Assembly: GCF_000801335.2 (NCBI RefSeq)
Contig: NZ_JSEH01000001.1
Location: 248,001 to 312,000, forward strand
Reading direction: 5' to 3'
Length of the DNA stretch: 64,000 bases
Source of the DNA: Desulfovibrio sp. TomC
GTDB taxonomy: Bacteria > Desulfobacterota > Desulfovibrionia > Desulfovibrionales > Desulfovibrionaceae
Below are positions 55,508-64,000 of the stretch, one piece after another; within the stretch, counting starts at the first letter, position 1; the number at the start of each line of letters is the position of its first letter. The notes under the pieces were generated by a model. That model saw nothing but the letters and a program-made list of their open reading frames with translations, was not told the origin of the DNA and made no database searches. Both the position numbers and the translations under genes were made by a program.

Positions 55508-57235
55508 CTAGAAGTTGAACACCTCGTCGATTTCAGCGTCCGTGAAGTCCCAGGTCACATCGTGCGGGGCGCACTTTTCCTCGAAGAATTCCGGCAAACG
55601 GTCATGGGCGTTGGTAAAGCCGGCCTGCTGGTTGAAGCCACGTTCAGCCTTGAGGATGGTCTTGCCGAGCGCGACGACGTCGTCTCCGGTCAGGGCGAGG
55701 TTGTAACGCGCGTTGATCATTTCAACCAGGGCGTTGAAACCGTCGGCAATGTCCAGAATGGCAAAGGCGATAAACAGGCACATGCCCGTGCTGTCGACCG
55801 CGGCGGTGGCGATTTGCAGGTTGCGGGACAGTTCCACCTGGCCTTCCTTGCCCAGCGGATCAACAAAGCCGCCGACTTTGAGGATGTTGGTGGCGACCGC
55901 ATAACCCGCAGTGTGGTCCGCGCCCATGGGGGTCGTGGCGTAGGTCAGGCCGACGCCCTTGACCGCGCGAGGATCGTAGGCCGGGATGGCCTGGTTTTTG
56001 ACCACAGGCACCCGGGTCAGGCCATACATCTGGCCCAGGGCCCCGGCGCCGCTGCCGACGATACGGCCCAGCGGGGTTCCTTTGCGGATTTCCTGGATCA
56101 GTTCCAGCATCGCCGTGGCGTCGCCCCAGGGTATGATGCCGGCTTCCATGGCCACGCCGACAGTTACGGAGACTTCGATGGAATCCACGCCGACGTCGTC
56201 GAATTCCCGGTCGGCGTAGGCGATGGCGTCCAGGTCGTCAACGCAGGCATTGGCGCCGAGAGCCCAGATGGTCTCGTACTCGAAGCCGCTGGTGAGGTAT
56301 TTGTCGTCCTTGTCGTTATAGTGCTGGGAGCAGCGGATGATGCAGCCGGCATGGCAGCCGTGGGTCGTCTTGCCGTGGCGGGCTTCGATGGTGGCGGCCA
56401 TGGTTTCGCCGCCGATGTTGTTGGCCCATTCGTTGCGGCCGGTGCGGAAGTTCTTGGTGGGCAGGCCGCCGGCCTCGTTGAGGATGTTGACCAGGATGTT
56501 GGTGCCGTACTTGGGCAGTCCCTGGCCGGTGACCGGATGGGTGGTTAGCGCGTTGGTGAAACGCTTGGAAGCAGCCTTAAACGCCTCGGGATTGGCGATG
56601 GCGACCGGGCCGGAGCCGGTTTCGTCGATGACCACCGCCTTGATCTTTTTGGAGCCCATAACGGCGCCCAGGCCGCCGCGTCCGGCGCTGCGGATATTGC
56701 TCTGGGGATCGGCAAAGGAGATATTGGCTGCCGTCAGACGCATTTCACCAGCCGGTCCGACGATGGCCACGCCGACTTTGGGACCGTATTGGGCCTGCAG
56801 GACTTTGATGGCTTCGTAGTTGCCCATGCCGATGATTGCAGCCGGAGCTTCGTCGATGGTCACGCCGTCCATGGCCACTTTAACGACGTAAAACTTGTCT
56901 TCCTCGGGCAAGCCCTCGAAGACAATGGCCTTGATGTCCATCTTGGACATCTTCTGCGCGAAGGTGCCGCCAGTGTTGCTTTCCTTGATGCCGCCGGTCA
57001 GCGGGCTTTTGGCGCCGCAGGACAGCCGGCCGGAGTTGGCCGCACTGGTGCCGGTCAGGAAGCCGGGAGCAAAAACCAGCTTATTGTATTTACCCAACGG
57101 GTGGCAGGTCGGTTTGACTTCATTGGCGACGAAAATGGATGTGAGCGCCCGACCGGCCAAACCGGCGTACTGTTCCGGGCACTCGTCGATCTTCACAGCC
57201 TTGGTTCCCATGTCGATACGGATAAATTTAGGCAT
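55508..57235 (-). CDS. aor: Aldehyde:ferredoxin oxidoreductase family protein
   Basis: A 575-residue tungsten/molybdenum pterin enzyme that oxidises aldehydes to acids with ferredoxin (or the reverse). The [4Fe-4S] cysteines are 294, 298 and 302 (CHAGCIIRC) with the late Cys486 (DSTGMCLF); the CX3CX3C spacing is that of a subfamily rather than the CX2CX3C of Pyrococcus AOR. Pterin-binding GLAGRAL, NSGRLSCGAKSPLTGG, and SAGRGGLGAVMGSKKIKA are present. AGGGGA lies before the ATG. The substrate is unknown; the AT-rich upstream region likely contains its promoter. Confidence 0.9.
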   Translation of the reverse strand: MPKFIRIDMGTKAVKIDECPEQYAGLAGRALTSIFVANEVKPTCHPLGKYNKLVFAPGFLTGTSAANSGRLSCGAKSPLTGGIKESNTGGTFAQKMSKMDIKAIVFEGLPEEDKFYVVKVAMDGVTIDEAPAAIIGMGNYEAIKVLQAQYGPKVGVAIVGPAGEMRLTAANISFADPQSNIRSAGRGGLGAVMGSKKIKAVVIDETGSGPVAIANPEAFKAASKRFTNALTTHPVTGQGLPKYGTNILVNILNEAGGLPTKNFRTGRNEWANNIGGETMAATIEARHGKTTHGCHAGCIIRCSQHYNDKDDKYLTSGFEYETIWALGANACVDDLDAIAYADREFDDVGVDSIEVSVTVGVAMEAGIIPWGDATAMLELIQEIRKGTPLGRIVGSGAGALGQMYGLTRVPVVKNQAIPAYDPRAVKGVGLTYATTPMGADHTAGYAVATNILKVGGFVDPLGKEGQVELSRNLQIATAAVDSTGMCLFIAFAILDIADGFNALVEMINARYNLALTGDDVVALGKTILKAERGFNQQAGFTNAHDRLPEFFEEKCAPHDVTWDFTDAEIDEVFNF

Positions 57236-57842
57236 ATAATCCCCTGTTATTATTTGAACAACCTGGCCACAGCGACCTTACAATCCACCGAGCATTGTCC
57301 CTACGTGTGGACCTCGTCCCGCACTGCCCCGCTCTCGTCGCCCCGGTTCAGGGGCGGCCACCCTGCCAACGTCGGTAGGCGCGGCTTGGGTCGGTTCGGG
57401 TGTCGGACGGAAGTCTCGTGTTAGGTTAAAATAAGCAAGTATTGCTCCAGACGAATAATATCCTATAAAACCAGATAGTTGTTTGTTTTCGTCGAGGCTG
57501 TGCAGTGGAACAAAATGGCGTATCGTGACCGGCAATGGGGCAAAATGGGTGGGAGAGGAGTGCCAGATGTTATGTTATATTAAATATTATAGTTAGTTGA
57601 AGACGGGGAGGCGAAAAGAAACACGCAGCTTTCTTTTTGGGTCAAAATGCGCCACATGTGATTGTATTCACGTCTTTACAGGCAGATTATTGATCAGTTT
57701 GCCCGTACGTTGGGCAGCAAAAAAATCTGCGCCCCAAAACAGGCCCGCATTGAGAGAGGCGCTCACGAAAAAAAACGCCCGGAGCCAAAGGCAAGACCAT
57801 TTCTTGACAGATTGCGCCCTTAAGACCAACAAGCTGGTGATA
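57236..57842 (+). other. AT-rich divergent interval between aor and the LigB-type gene
   Basis: About 607 bases, clearly AT-richer than average between 57420 and 57600. It includes a TATTAAATA palindrome near 57584 and a TTGACA at 57804 without a good -10. I see no gene: the frame open into the dioxygenase has no ribosome site. It must hold the promoters of two divergent genes. Confidence 0.5.
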
Positions 57843-58622
57843 ATGCCGCCAAAGCCAATGCCATCGCTCTTTGTTTCCCATGGAGCGCCGACACTCTACC
57901 TGGAACCGCAACCAACCAGAGCGTTCCTCATGGAGCTTGGCAAGGCCCTGCCCCGGCCCAAAGCGGTGGTCTGCGTCTCTGCCCATTGGACCACGGCCAA
58001 GCCCATGCTGACCACGGCTGCCAGCCCCGGAACCATGCACGATTTTGGTGGGTTCCCGGAGGCGCTCTTTGCGGTGCGCTACCCTGCCTCGGGCCATCCC
58101 GCCCTGGCCGGGCACCTGGGCGAACTGTTGGCCAAGAAAGGAATTACAGCCACGTACGATCCCCAAAGGGGCCTTGACCACGGCGCCTGGGTGCCACTTG
58201 GCCTGATGTATCCCGAGGCGGACATCCCGGTGGTGCAGCTCTCGGTACAACCGGAGAGGAACGCAGCCCACCATCTGGCCATGGGCGAGGCGCTTGCCTC
58301 CTTGCGGCAGGACGGCGTACTGGTCGTGGCGAGCGGGTCAGCCACGCACAACCTGCGCGGCGTCCGCTGGGATGCGCCGGCAACCCCGCCTCCGGACTAT
58401 GTCGTCGCCTTTGACGCCTGGCTCAAGGAAGGGGTTCTGGGCGCCCGGACGGATATCCTCGTCGATTATCCACACCAAGCGCCGTTTGCCTTTGACAATC
58501 ACCCGACACCCGAACATTTACTGCCCTTGTTCGTCCCCCTGGGGATGGGCGGCAAGGCCCGGTTGCTCCATGACCACTTCACGCTGGGCGTGCTGTCCAT
58601 GGCCGCTTTCGCCTGGGAATAA
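57843..58622 (+). CDS. LigB-type extradiol ring-cleavage dioxygenase family protein (YgiD/DODA-like)
   Basis: A 259-residue member of the DODA/YgiD class III dioxygenase family, which opens dihydroxylated aromatic rings (for example DOPA) with Fe2+ or Zn2+. Likely metal or catalytic histidines are His13 (LFVSHGAPTLYL), His48 (VSAHWTT), His113 (GLDHGAWVPLG) and His169 (GSATHNLRG). Length matches the family. The ATG at 57843 lacks a strong ribosome site. Like the HPPD-like protein, it belongs to an O2-using family in an apparent anaerobe, so the true reaction is unsure. Confidence 0.85.
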   Translation: MPPKPMPSLFVSHGAPTLYLEPQPTRAFLMELGKALPRPKAVVCVSAHWTTAKPMLTTAASPGTMHDFGGFPEALFAVRYPASGHPALAGHLGELLAKKGITATYDPQRGLDHGAWVPLGLMYPEADIPVVQLSVQPERNAAHHLAMGEALASLRQDGVLVVASGSATHNLRGVRWDAPATPPPDYVVAFDAWLKEGVLGARTDILVDYPHQAPFAFDNHPTPEHLLPLFVPLGMGGKARLLHDHFTLGVLSMAAFAWE

Positions 58623-58794
58623 AACTGACTGCGAGGCGGGGCCGATTTGCAACGCAACCATAGGACCTTCGCCTTGATCCCCGACCAGCAACCAGGCCCA
58701 GACAGCCCGCTTGGAAGCACTCCTGACCATACCCGATAGCGGATCGTTGCACCTGCTACGCAAAGACACAGCCGCACGCCGAAACACCCGCTGC

Positions 58795-59946
58795 ATGAAA
58801 AGTCCATCTTCGATCAAACACCCGAGGAACAATGTGGCCAAACCACACACAACCAGGCTGCAATCCGTGGATGTCCTGCGTGGACTGGCCATTGCCGGCA
58901 TGATTGTCGTCAACAATCCCGGCGATGCCCTGTACGCCTACCCGCTGCTGCATCATGCCACCTGGAACGGCTGCACCGTGGCGGATTTCGTATTTCCCCT
59001 CTTCCTCTTTCTCGTTGGCGTGTGCGTTGCTTTGGCTGTCAACCGGGAGGCTGTCCTGTCCGGCCAAGCACCCGGCTTCTGGCCAAAGGTTCTCAGACGG
59101 GCCGTCATCCTGTTTCTACTTGGCCTGCTCGAAAACGCCTATCTGCATCTGAGCTTTGACAAGCTGCGCATCCCCGGCGTGTTGCAGCGTATTGCCGTGG
59201 TCTATCTGGCCGTGGTCTGGCTGCATGTCCGTCTGGGCCGCCGGGGTATTGCCTCGGTCATCGTGAGCATCCTGGTCGGCTCCTGGCTGCTTCTGGCCTT
59301 TGTGCCGGTGCCGGGACTGGGGCATCCGAGCCTCGGCATGGACGTCAATTGGCAGGGCTGGCTGGATCAACTGCTGCTTGGCGACCACATCTGGAAATTC
59401 AACACCGCCTGGGACCCTGAAGGCGTCCTCTCCACCTTCCCGGCCATTGCCCTGGGACTGATCGGCCTGCTCGCCGGAAGCTGGCTGCGCTCTGGCGGCC
59501 AGGGAACGGGCCGGGCTATGGCCTGGGGAGTGGCCACGTTGCTGCTGGGCTTTGGCTGGAGCGTCTGGTTCCCCATCAACAAATCGCTTTGCACCAGTTC
59601 GTTTGTGCTTGTGACCGGTGGAGCCGGGGTCTTGCTGCTGGCTGTGTGCCATTGGCTGCTCGATGGCGGCCGGCAGGGGCTCGGAACCAAGCCGCTGTTA
59701 GTCCTGGGGCAAAATCCCCTGACCATCTACGTGACCGCCTCGTTTATTGCATCGACCCTGCGCCAATTCAAACTGCCGGACGCCACTTCCGGGATCATCT
59801 CCCTGCAGGCGTTTCTGTTTCGCTGGCTCTTTTCCGGCTGGACCGACAAACCAGCGGCCTCGCTGGCCTGGGGAGTGCTGTTCCTGCTCCCTCTGCTCCT
59901 GGGGGCCTGGGTGCTCCACGCCAGGCGCATCGTCTTGCGGGTTTGA
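58795..59946 (+). CDS. HGSNAT-like transmembrane acyltransferase (DUF5009/COG4299-like)
   Basis: A 383-residue membrane protein with about ten helices. The N-terminal block SVDVLRGLAIAGMIVVNNPG followed by HHATWNGCTVADFVFPLFLFLVG is the signature of the heparan-alpha-glucosaminide N-acetyltransferase-like family, which moves acyl groups across the membrane onto sugars. Later LGQNPLTIYV is also typical. A cell-wall or glycan acetyltransferase role is inferred. The ATG at 58795 has no clear ribosome site. Confidence 0.82.
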   Translation: MKSPSSIKHPRNNVAKPHTTRLQSVDVLRGLAIAGMIVVNNPGDALYAYPLLHHATWNGCTVADFVFPLFLFLVGVCVALAVNREAVLSGQAPGFWPKVLRRAVILFLLGLLENAYLHLSFDKLRIPGVLQRIAVVYLAVVWLHVRLGRRGIASVIVSILVGSWLLLAFVPVPGLGHPSLGMDVNWQGWLDQLLLGDHIWKFNTAWDPEGVLSTFPAIALGLIGLLAGSWLRSGGQGTGRAMAWGVATLLLGFGWSVWFPINKSLCTSSFVLVTGGAGVLLLAVCHWLLDGGRQGLGTKPLLVLGQNPLTIYVTASFIASTLRQFKLPDATSGIISLQAFLFRWLFSGWTDKPAASLAWGVLFLLPLLLGAWVLHARRIVLRV

Positions 59947-59982
59947 CCGCCACGCAGACCAGCCAGACCACGCATCGCCCCA

Positions 59983-60034
59983 AACACATGAAAAGGCCAT
60001 GCCGACCCAAGCCGGCATGGCCTTTTCATGTGTT
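59983..60034. terminator. Bidirectional terminator with a 21-bp perfect stem
   Basis: Two 21-base arms (59983-60003 and 60014-60034) are perfectly complementary, with AAAAGG/CCTTTT inside and a 10-base loop. The site lies 36 bases after the acyltransferase stop and 30 bases before the autotransporter stop, so it serves both convergent genes. Confidence 0.88.
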
Positions 60035-60064
60035 CTGTCCCAGGGCCGCAGCCCGGAAACTCAA

Positions 60065-61999
60065 TCAGAAAGCGATGTTCATGCCGAGCTCGCCGCCGTA
60101 GGTGACCACCTGGTTATTGCCCAGCATGGCCGAACCGGCGCCGCGAAGCATGACGCGCTCGCTCAGTTTATAGGAGGCCCCGACAGTTCCCGTAGTCCAA
60201 TCCGTGGGCACAGGCGCGGCATCGACCTTGTAGTTGCCGGCGGTAGCCGTGGTCAGCGCCGCCTTGACCATCCGGTCCTGATCGATCAGCTCATGGTTCC
60301 ACTTGGCCTCGGCAAAGGGCTGCCAGCTGCCCACATCGACCATGATGCGCCAGCCGAGCTGGCTTATGGCCGAGTCGCGCACCTGCTCTCCATAAGAAAG
60401 AGCCGTGATGCCATTTGGGCTGCTTGCTCCGGCGGTCGTGCCGGACTCGGTAAAACTCTTAATACGTATCCGTTGCAGAACCAAGCCTGCCACCGGGCCG
60501 GTGGTGAGCGGTCCCAGGCTGATGTCGCCGCCGGCCCGGAGGGCCAGGGCCAGGGACTGGCCGGTGGTGTCGGAACTATTGTTGTCAGTCAAAAGGCCAA
60601 GCTTCACCGGACGCTCGATGGTATCCTGATACAGGCCATAGCTGGCCACCGCATTGCCCCAGACCGGGCCGGCCTTGTAGGCGGCGTAGAGGCTCAGCGC
60701 CTCGTCGGTCTGGTCAAAATGGCCGGTTCCCATGGAAAACTCCTGGGTCTGGCGGCCCAGGGTAAAGGCTGCGCCAAGAATGAGGCCTATGGGCGTCTGG
60801 TAATCCGCTCCCAGCGACCCGACAAACGGCGTCCCGGAATCGTTGGGGAAACCGGATGCATTGTTGATTTGCAATGCGCTGACCCCACCACTGGCCCAGA
60901 CATTGAGGCCATTTGAACCGCGCTGTTTCCCGGACAGGTCGATCTGTCCCTGGATGGTGGCTGCCCGGGCCAGACCGCCCTGCACCGCCCCCTCGGCCAG
61001 AAGCGACATCTGGCTGGGCCCGGAGAGCAGGCTGGCTTCGTAATCGGCCTCGATGGTCTGGCCGGCCGTGGTGAAGTGGACGCCGTTGGCCCCGATAAAC
61101 AGAGAGGTTTGCAACTCGACCGGGGTGACGTCGGCCCAGCTGACATAGAGTGGACTGAGCGAAGAGGACACGGCATTGGCCGAGAGCACGGAGGACGGGG
61201 TAAAGCCGAAGAGTGTGGGATTCTGCGCCACATACCGAAAAATACTGTCAATATCGGCAGGGATATAGCGCACGCCCACCCCGGAAAGGCTCGACCAGCG
61301 CATCATGCCATAGGACAGGGAGCGCACGTACAAATCGGTGTTATCCGAGGAAATGGAGCCGCCGGTTCCGGCAAAGACAGCAGAGTTGTAGGAATTGGGC
61401 ACCATGATGGTGCGGGCTCCGGCTGCCTGCAACAGGGCCACGTTGGCCGCCTGGCTGTAAGCCAGTTCGGCCAGAAAGGTGGGGTTGGCGGCCATCCAGG
61501 AGGCGCTCATGGCCCGGACGAACTGCAGGTCGTTGTCGCCGGTTTTGACCACATACAGGGCATTGGGATTGGCCGCCCCGCCGACGGATATGAGATAGTT
61601 CTGAATCTGCTGGTTGGTGGCCACGTTGGTGAGCGCCGAAACGCCGGACAGATAGGTTCCGGTTGAAGGGACAAGGAGCGGTGCGGAAAAAGCGCCGCCA
61701 TTGGCGAAATTCATTCCGCCACTACCGACCGCACCGCCATACTGGCCAAAGCGCGCTGCGAGCTGCAAGGAATTCATCACCCCGGGACCGACAAAAGCGC
61801 CGCTGGCCCCTTGGGAAACGGCTGCGGCGATACTGGCATCTTGCGACGCTGTGCCAGTCGTATTATAGCGAAAATATCCACTATCAAAGGTGCTATCACC
61901 AAAACCAACAAATTGATTGAAACCAGACGCCCAAGAACTGAATGTCGAGCAAAGAGAAATACAGACACAAACTACCATTCCAACAACACGCTTTTTCAT
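60065..61999 (-). CDS. GDSL esterase-type autotransporter
   Basis: A 644-residue type V secreted protein: signal peptide (about 1-25), an SGNH/GDSL hydrolase passenger (about 28-370) and a 12-stranded autotransporter barrel (about 385-644, ending in NIAF). Block I is GFGDSTFD (Ser36) and block III TGDND (Asn157). Block V reads ANGVHFTTAG: His308 is present but the usual Asp three residues before is Asn305. Such proteins (EstA type) show a lipase/esterase on the cell surface. The 5' end is AT-rich. It may have reduced activity. Confidence 0.88.
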   Translation of the reverse strand: MKKRVVGMVVCVCISLCSTFSSWASGFNQFVGFGDSTFDSGYFRYNTTGTASQDASIAAAVSQGASGAFVGPGVMNSLQLAARFGQYGGAVGSGGMNFANGGAFSAPLLVPSTGTYLSGVSALTNVATNQQIQNYLISVGGAANPNALYVVKTGDNDLQFVRAMSASWMAANPTFLAELAYSQAANVALLQAAGARTIMVPNSYNSAVFAGTGGSISSDNTDLYVRSLSYGMMRWSSLSGVGVRYIPADIDSIFRYVAQNPTLFGFTPSSVLSANAVSSSLSPLYVSWADVTPVELQTSLFIGANGVHFTTAGQTIEADYEASLLSGPSQMSLLAEGAVQGGLARAATIQGQIDLSGKQRGSNGLNVWASGGVSALQINNASGFPNDSGTPFVGSLGADYQTPIGLILGAAFTLGRQTQEFSMGTGHFDQTDEALSLYAAYKAGPVWGNAVASYGLYQDTIERPVKLGLLTDNNSSDTTGQSLALALRAGGDISLGPLTTGPVAGLVLQRIRIKSFTESGTTAGASSPNGITALSYGEQVRDSAISQLGWRIMVDVGSWQPFAEAKWNHELIDQDRMVKAALTTATAGNYKVDAAPVPTDWTTGTVGASYKLSERVMLRGAGSAMLGNNQVVTYGGELGMNIAF

Positions 62000-62353
62000 T
62001 TCAATTATACCTTTCAACAAAACACTGTAGGCCAACTGAATTGATTGACCTTGGAAAAATCTAAAAAGCGACAGTTCTAAGGCCATTACCAGAGTTCAAT
62101 ATTTCCGTAAAGCCTTTTATTCTTGCATGTTAAGGACAAATGAGCAACGCTGAAACAGACATCGCCATCAACAACGCTTCGTTGTTTCGAAAGTGCACGA
62201 CACACGACATGGCCTCATTCCTGGGCAGCCACGCAGTGATGGTGGTGCGCATTGCCTCCTCGGCTGCAAAGCATCCCCTGGAAACGCCAAAACGCCCCGC
62301 CGCCGCCAAAACCAGGCGACGCCGGGGCGCTTTGTAAAGCACCGGCCAAACAA
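62000..62353 (-). other. Interval between autotransporter and caspase-like gene
   Basis: About 354 bases. The part next to the autotransporter is AT-rich and probably its promoter; the other end holds a terminator hairpin (62291-62332). The small open frames here have no ribosome sites. Confidence 0.5.
62291..62332 (-). terminator. Terminator after the caspase-like gene
   Basis: GCCCCGCCGCCGCC and GGCGACGCCGGGGC pair nearly perfectly (one mismatch and one G-T) around a short AAAACCA loop. On the minus strand GTTTTGG follows, a modest T tract, 22 bases past the stop. Confidence 0.6.
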
Positions 62354-64000
62354 TCAGTAGGCCGCTATGGGGAAATCCTCCACCGTGCCGGGAACGCCAG
62401 TGGTCGGCGTTTGCTCGCCGCCGGTAAGCTCCTTGACCCGCTCGGAGATATAGAGGTCGAGCATTTTAAAGGTCACCCGGCCGGTATGGCGGTTGTCCGC
62501 CTTGCCAAGCACCCCTTCCACCAGGGCCTTGGTGAAGGCCCCGTTTTGCCATTCCGGCTTTTCCAGGGAATACTGCCGGCCGGTGGAGGCGGCAAAGACA
62601 ATGGCCCCGTTGCCCGAGCTGGAGAGCTCGTTAATGACGCCGTTCAAGTCGCCCATGCCCCGCCGGCCGGCCCCCATGATGGAACCGCTGTGGCAGGTGT
62701 CGACGAAAAAGAGCGTCTTGCCGGCGATATTACGGATGGTCTTTTGCACTTCCATAAACGGCAGCCCCGAGGCCCGCAGCTTTTCCAGATCAACCGTGGT
62801 CGGCAGGAAGTAGTAGTCGCCGTTTTTATCGTTAACCCCATGCCCTGCCAGGAAAATCATGGCCACGTCATGCTGGGTGGTCTGCCGTTCAATCCAGTCC
62901 AGACCCTCCAGCACGGCATCCTTGGTGGCGGCCTCATCGGTGAGTACGCGGGTCACCACATCGCCGTAGAGCCGGCCCTTTTGCAGGGACATGGCCTGGG
63001 CAAAGTCCTTGGCGTCCTTGGCCGGATAGGCCAGGGACAGAGCCTTGTCGCTATACGCTCCGGCTCCGACAGCCAGCACGTAGAGCTTGGCCGCCGGAGC
63101 GGCCGGAGCCGCCGCCTTGCCGGCCCACTTGAGCCGCACCGTGGCCGGGGCCGAAGGGCCGTTCTTGTTTTCCGCCACCACCGAAAGCACCACGTCGTGC
63201 TCAGGCAGCGTCACCTTGGCCGCCAGCACACTCGGCTCAAAGCCGCGGCCGGCCAGAGCAGGCCGCTCCTCGCCGACGCGCGCCCCGTCCACCAGCACAC
63301 GCACGGTAGTGATGTCCTCGCCGCCAGGACTGCGCACAGCGTATTTGACGGTCATGTCCGGCGCGGTGAAGCCAGCCCCGGCCGCCGGAGTCAGGATTTC
63401 CACCACTGGCGGGCGGGCGGTCAGCACCGAAGGCACGCGGACATCGCCCCCACGGGCCACGTTGGCTGCGGCGAGGGCCTTGTTTTCATCCAGAGTGCGC
63501 AGGGCCAAATCAATGACATCCGGCCGGTGAAAGGCCTCGCGGAACCGCGAGGCCGGGAAAAAGTCGGCGGCATGGTCCGGGCCGTTGTTGACGTTCCAGC
63601 CGATCATGTCCTCGCCGCCGGACGAGGCGTCGTAATAGCCGGTCTGGGTCCACAGCACCCAGCGTTTGCCGTCGGCATGGGGGAAAAACGACAGGATTTC
63701 CCGACCGTCCTCCATGCGATACCAGCGAATGGAACCGTCGCCGATGGCCGCCGCCGCCACCCGGCCGTCGCCGCTGACATTGACGGCCCAGACCGTATCC
63801 GGGGCCGGCGTCTGCCATAAGGCCGCGCCGTCCGCCCCATACGCGCGTACGTTCCAGGAGGTGCCCAGAACAAACCGGCGGTTGTCCGGGGACAGGGCCA
63901 GGGAATACGAGGTTTCAAAATCCTTGAGCTTGAGCGGCTGGCCATTGAGCGTCGGGGTTCGGCTGCCCTCCCAACCGGTGACGGCCAAACCCGACGCCTG
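62354..64000 (-). CDS. Caspase-like (peptidase C14) protein with WD40-like region, 3' part
   Basis: The gene runs off the end of the window, so the N terminus is missing. The visible part begins with WD40/beta-propeller-like repeats (SYSLALSPDNRRFVLGTS, VWAVNVSGDGRVAAAAIGDGSIRWY), then Ig-like segments, then a caspase domain with His in LAGHGVND (codon at 62840-62842) and Cys in FVDTCHSGS (62693-62695). Both catalytic residues are present. Bacterial caspase homologues (orthocaspases) cleave after basic or acidic residues and can act in stress or defence. The target is unknown. Confidence 0.88.
   Translation of the reverse strand, partial: QASGLAVTGWEGSRTPTLNGQPLKLKDFETSYSLALSPDNRRFVLGTSWNVRAYGADGAALWQTPAPDTVWAVNVSGDGRVAAAAIGDGSIRWYRMEDGREILSFFPHADGKRWVLWTQTGYYDASSGGEDMIGWNVNNGPDHAADFFPASRFREAFHRPDVIDLALRTLDENKALAAANVARGGDVRVPSVLTARPPVVEILTPAAGAGFTAPDMTVKYAVRSPGGEDITTVRVLVDGARVGEERPALAGRGFEPSVLAAKVTLPEHDVVLSVVAENKNGPSAPATVRLKWAGKAAAPAAPAAKLYVLAVGAGAYSDKALSLAYPAKDAKDFAQAMSLQKGRLYGDVVTRVLTDEAATKDAVLEGLDWIERQTTQHDVAMIFLAGHGVNDKNGDYYFLPTTVDLEKLRASGLPFMEVQKTIRNIAGKTLFFVDTCHSGSIMGAGRRGMGDLNGVINELSSSGNGAIVFAASTGRQYSLEKPEWQNGAFTKALVEGVLGKADNRHTGRVTFKMLDLYISERVKELTGGEQTPTTGVPGTVEDFPIAAY

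Noticed and set aside
57804-57832. A promoter with TTGACA before the LigB-type gene
   Set aside because: No acceptable -10 hexamer at 16-18 bases.
57597-57842. An 82-codon N-terminal extension of the LigB-type gene
   Set aside because: The extension starts at TTG, has no ribosome site and no family match; homologues begin near the ATG at 57843.

Overview
The window is a chromosomal stretch from a high-GC, Gram-negative, anaerobic bacterium, most likely a Desulfovibrio-type sulfate reducer of the Desulfovibrionaceae. This is inferred from gene content: a CooA-CooS-CooC carbon monoxide module whose CooS has the CX2C D-cluster pattern, a tungsten-type aldehyde:ferredoxin oxidoreductase with a MoaD-like partner, a mannose-type PTS next to rapZ-ptsN-hpf-rpoN and a Mn-dependent pyrophosphatase, an outer-membrane autotransporter, and many PAS sensors. 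No sulfate-reduction gene lies in the window, so the lineage stays an inference.

Region by region. 1-8.5 kb: end of a phenylacetate-CoA ligase and its ACT partner; RtcB followed by a hybrid histidine kinase; trmH and panB in divergent orientation; a pseudo-receiver/TPR protein; lgt. 8.5-13.5 kb (minus): a Cys-rich small protein, a sigma-54 activator overlapping a glutaminyl cyclase, a small barrel protein, a YbjQ-like protein and two acidic/coiled-coil proteins. 13.6-25.3 kb: a family 9 glycosyltransferase, a diguanylate cyclase, a secreted NagZ-like hydrolase, a chemoreceptor ending in a heme-binding H-NOX domain, two glycosyltransferases and a multi-PAS kinase. 25.4-36 kb (minus): an HPPD-like dioxygenase, priA, galU, and the ftsH-folP-cdaA-ybbR-glmM cell-envelope/c-di-AMP operon.

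36.2-41.7 kb (plus): response regulator, HD-GYP, CooA, then a CooA box in front of cooS-cooC. This is a short CO-sensing and CO-oxidising unit. 41.7-50.8 kb (minus): ppaC; PTS EIIA, EIIB and an EIIC interrupted at a run of nine A/T; rapZ, ptsN, hpf and rpoN; kdsC; pyrG. 51-52.8 kb (plus): a PurQ-type amidotransferase, tadA and tRNA-Ser(CGA).

53-55 kb is AT-richer than its surroundings and carries a DUF599 membrane protein and an unusual radical SAM protein, possibly a small acquired segment beside the tRNA. 55-64 kb holds aor and a MoaD-like gene with two strong hairpins between them, a LigB-type dioxygenase, an HGSNAT-like acyltransferase, a GDSL autotransporter with a changed catalytic motif, and the 3' part of a caspase-like gene that runs off the end.

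The most notable points are the EIIC homopolymer frameshift, the C-terminal H-NOX chemoreceptor, the CooA box with CooA and cooSC, the rearranged radical SAM protein with DUF599, and the HPPD-like protein in an apparent anaerobe.
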